Positions 20,834 to 22,022 of a stretch of 22,022 bases of DNA are shown here, piece after piece (positions within the stretch are counted from its first letter, which is position 1; each line of letters opens with the position of its first letter). Made by a program: the position numbers and the translations under genes. Source of the DNA: JALZAA01 sp036005605 (GTDB lineage Bacteria; Actinomycetota; Acidimicrobiia; IMCC26256; JACDBD01); the NCBI GenBank assembly GCA_036005605.1, contig DASYQJ010000080.1:1-22022 (forward strand). The letters run 5' to 3'. The notes under the pieces were generated by a model that was not told where the DNA came from, did not search any database, and saw nothing but the letters and a program-made list of their open reading frames with translations.

Positions 20834-20914
20834 ATGTCGCAGGCCTGGCTGGGCCTCGTCGCCCTCTACGTCTTCGTCCGAGCCTGGCGCGAGGTGGCCG
20901 CCGACTCGGCGTGA
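20834..20914 (+). CDS. possible 26-residue hydrophobic small protein
   Basis: ATG 20834 opens a 26-codon frame (MSQAWLGLVALYVFVRAWRE then VAADSA) preceded by GAGGGAG. Nearly all of its codons end in G or C (24 of 25 after the ATG), whereas the longer frame covering the same DNA from 20737 loses that bias here. The product would be a short membrane-inserting helix followed by a charged end. From 20737 to about 20812 another frame (GTG start) shows coding-like bias, so an alternative is a small gene with a frameshift between 20812 and 20834. The function is unknown. Confidence 0.35.
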   Translation: MSQAWLGLVALYVFVRAWREVAADSA

Positions 20915-21261
20915 CGCCGGCGGGAAAGAAACTTGCGCTGAGCACGCAGAAATGACCCGTGTCATAGCCCGACAGGGCTACACATCCCGACCGGATTGGG
21001 TGCCCGTCTCCCGCGTTTGTCGCGTCCCGCGGCATTTGGACCGGCCGCGGAACGCGCGCAGGTCAGGGCGTCGCGGCCGCCCGATTTGGGGCGCTTCGTC
21101 CAGAATCGTGGTACAGGGCTATGCCCTTGTCATGGCGCGAACGAGCCATAGCGCCGTAGTCACCCGCCTCTTTACGCGCGCGCCCGTTCTCCTTACCCTG
21201 CCACCGGCCACCAGTTCAGTCACGAGCTCAGCCACCAGTTCACTGGACCCGATGGGAGCGA
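20915..21261. other. intergenic region with hairpins, no convincing gene
   Basis: I see no coding signal. It contains several hairpins: TAGCCC-GACA-GGGCTA (20965-20980), AGGGC-TAT-GCCCT (21115-21127) and ATGGC/GCCAT with an 8-nt loop (21132-21149), plus a 12-bp direct repeat GCCACCAGTTCA with 24-bp period (21207-21218, 21231-21242). Short ORFs across it have poor codon bias and no recognisable similarity. Confidence 0.5.
20965..20980 (+). terminator. hairpin in the region after the SDR gene
   Basis: TAGCCC-GACA-GGGCTA is a perfect 6-bp stem with a 4-nt loop, flanked by a further GTG/CAC pair. It is not followed by a T-run. It is a plausible end for the transcript that covers the SDR gene and the 26-residue ORF. 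Confidence 0.35.
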
Positions 21262-21492
21262 TTGTTGAAGCGATTCCCGCACGGGGCGACGACGGGACCG
21301 CGACCACAGCGACCTGGCCGGCGATACGGCCAGCTGCCTCACCGACCCGGCCCGGACCGGCCGGTGGGTCGTCTGCTGCTGACCGAGGACCTCACTCGCT
21401 GGGCGGACGCGACGGCGCGGCTGTTCGCCGAGACCGACGCACGCGAGGATGCTGCGCACCTCGAGACACTCTGGGTGCTCGAAGACGCGTGA
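21262..21492 (+). CDS. small protein, unknown function
   Basis: A 76-residue frame from TTG 21262. Only the last 42 residues look coding: from GTG 21364 the sequence GRLLLTEDLTRWADATARLF then AETDAREDAAHLETLWVLEDA has clean G/C third positions and forms two likely amphipathic helices rich in Asp, Glu and Leu. The first 34 residues are Arg/Pro-rich with weaker bias, so the real start may be GTG 21364. No Shine-Dalgarno is clear for either. An inverted repeat (21550-21562) lies 58 nt downstream, ahead of the MFS gene. I do not recognise a family. Confidence 0.45.
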   Translation: MLKRFPHGATTGPRPQRPGRRYGQLPHRPGPDRPVGRLLLTEDLTRWADATARLFAETDAREDAAHLETLWVLEDA

Positions 21493-21549
21493 CCGGTTCG
21501 ACCGCGAACCCGCGGCTCGACCTGCCCGACAACCCAAACCAACACTGAC

Positions 21550-21562
21550 GGGCCATCGGCCC
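21550..21562 (+). terminator. short hairpin before the MFS gene
   Basis: GGGCC-ATC-GGCCC forms a 5-bp GC stem with a 3-nt loop between the small-protein gene and the MFS promoter (TAGCCT 21578-21583). There is no T-run; it is a weak terminator at best. Confidence 0.3.
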
Positions 21563-21593
21563 GACGAGGCAGGAAGCTAGCCTCGACCGGCCG

Positions 21594-22022
21594 ATGGACC
21601 GCGACTCCGAGTCCCCGCTCGTCGTCGAGTACCCCGGCGGCGAGGAGGTCCCCGCCGTCGCGTGGCCGATGCTGCTGCGCAAGCGCATCGGTCGCCACGT
21701 CCGCGAGAGCGATCGCTACCGGTGGTGGGTCCTCTGGACCGCGCTCGCGGGGCTGTTCGCCACCGGGTTCACGATCACGATCCTCGCTGTCTCGCTCGGC
21801 GACGTCGCCCGGGACCTCGGTGCCAGCGAGACCGCGCTCACGTGGACGGTCACCGGGCCGTTCCTCGCGCTCGCGCTGTCCATGCCGCTGTTCGGGAAGA
21901 TCGGCGACGTGCGCGGCCACCGCCGCGTCTACCTCATCGGCCTCGCCGGCTTCACGGTCGCGACGTTCCTGACCGCCCTGGCCTGGAACGGCTCGTCGCT
22001 CATCGCGATCCGCACGCTCGGC
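21594..22022 (+). CDS. MFS transporter (DHA2-like drug exporter type), N-terminal part
   Basis: The first 143 codons of a major facilitator protein cut by the window edge. After a roughly 45-residue charged cytoplasmic N-terminus come TM1 (WWVLWTALAGLFATGFTITI), TM2 beginning at TALTWTVTGPFLALALSMPL, the loop 2-3 motif A GKIGDVRGHRRVY (GxxxDxxGxRR), and TM3 (LIGLAGFTVATFLTALAW). The TWTVTGPFLALALSMPLFGKIGD pattern is typical of 14-TM DHA2 exporters, where the motif-A Asp and Arg residues gate conformational change. The substrate cannot be inferred. ATG 21594 follows TAGCCT by 10 nt, which suggests a leaderless mRNA. The long hydrophilic N-terminus is somewhat longer than usual. Confidence 0.88.
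   Translation, partial: MDRDSESPLVVEYPGGEEVPAVAWPMLLRKRIGRHVRESDRYRWWVLWTALAGLFATGFTITILAVSLGDVARDLGASETALTWTVTGPFLALALSMPLFGKIGDVRGHRRVYLIGLAGFTVATFLTALAWNGSSLIAIRTLG

Noticed and set aside
21119..21307. 62-codon minus-strand frame with ELVAELVTELVAGG repeat
   Set aside because: The repeat reflects a 24-bp-period DNA repeat in an intergenic region; no RBS and weak codon bias.
1..22022. tRNA or rRNA genes, CRISPR arrays, transposases
   Set aside because: I found no cloverleaf with a GTTCGA-type T-arm, no rRNA segments, no regularly spaced repeats and no transposase-like frame.

Overview
This is a high-GC, gene-dense chromosomal window from an actinobacterium, most likely of the Acidimicrobiia or a close uncultured relative. 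The evidence is strong G/C third-position bias, several genes with a TANNNT -10 element only 6-10 nt before the start codon (leaderless mRNAs), and a cysteine desulfurase/mnmA pair followed by a MetE-like gene and ligA, a neighbourhood I recall from mycobacteria. The lineage is inferred; there is no rRNA or tRNA here.

Layout. 1-650: no clear complete gene, but signals concentrated on the minus strand: a promoter with a palindrome in its spacer, a GC-rich structured segment (about 490-626) that may be a small RNA, then a second promoter, a tandem repeat, a Shine-Dalgarno and an ATG leading off the left edge. 659-2147: an SRPBCC gene divergent from a TetR regulator, with two matching operator palindromes between them, then a MmcQ/YjbR-like gene. 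2074-5533 (minus): a small conserved-looking gene, methylmalonyl-CoA mutase and its chaperone meaB, the last two overlapping by 4 bp. 5671-6453 (minus): secreted or anchored SGNH hydrolase. 6515-8715: cysteine desulfurase and mnmA, a sulfur relay for tRNA 2-thiolation. 8712-11587: a cyclic-nucleotide-binding-domain protein, a Ca2+/cation antiporter and a membrane protein. 11641-17154: MetE-like protein, zinc-ribbon membrane protein, NAD-dependent DNA ligase, two hot-dog hydratase subunits and a zinc alcohol dehydrogenase, all on the plus strand. 17212-17688 (minus): single-pass membrane protein. 17816-19696: PASTA Ser/Thr kinase. 19846-20730: SDR of the peroxisomal MFE-2 dehydrogenase type. 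20731-21261: mostly non-coding with hairpins and one tiny ORF. 21262-21492: small protein. 21594 to the right edge: start of an MFS transporter.

How they fit. MCM and MeaB handle methylmalonyl-CoA from propionyl-CoA. The hydratase pair and the SDR together resemble the parts of an (R)-specific 3-hydroxyacyl-CoA route, which suggests fatty-acid, branched-chain or sterol side-chain catabolism; this link is an inference.

The most novel signal is a 51-bp element present twice in the same orientation (5209-5259 and 17707-17757), each copy 17-19 nt before the start codon of a minus-strand gene. Both can form the same 9-bp hairpin as RNA. The two copies differ only by transitions, and those in the stem keep pairing through G-U wobbles on the minus strand. 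It looks like a small family of 5'-UTR elements.
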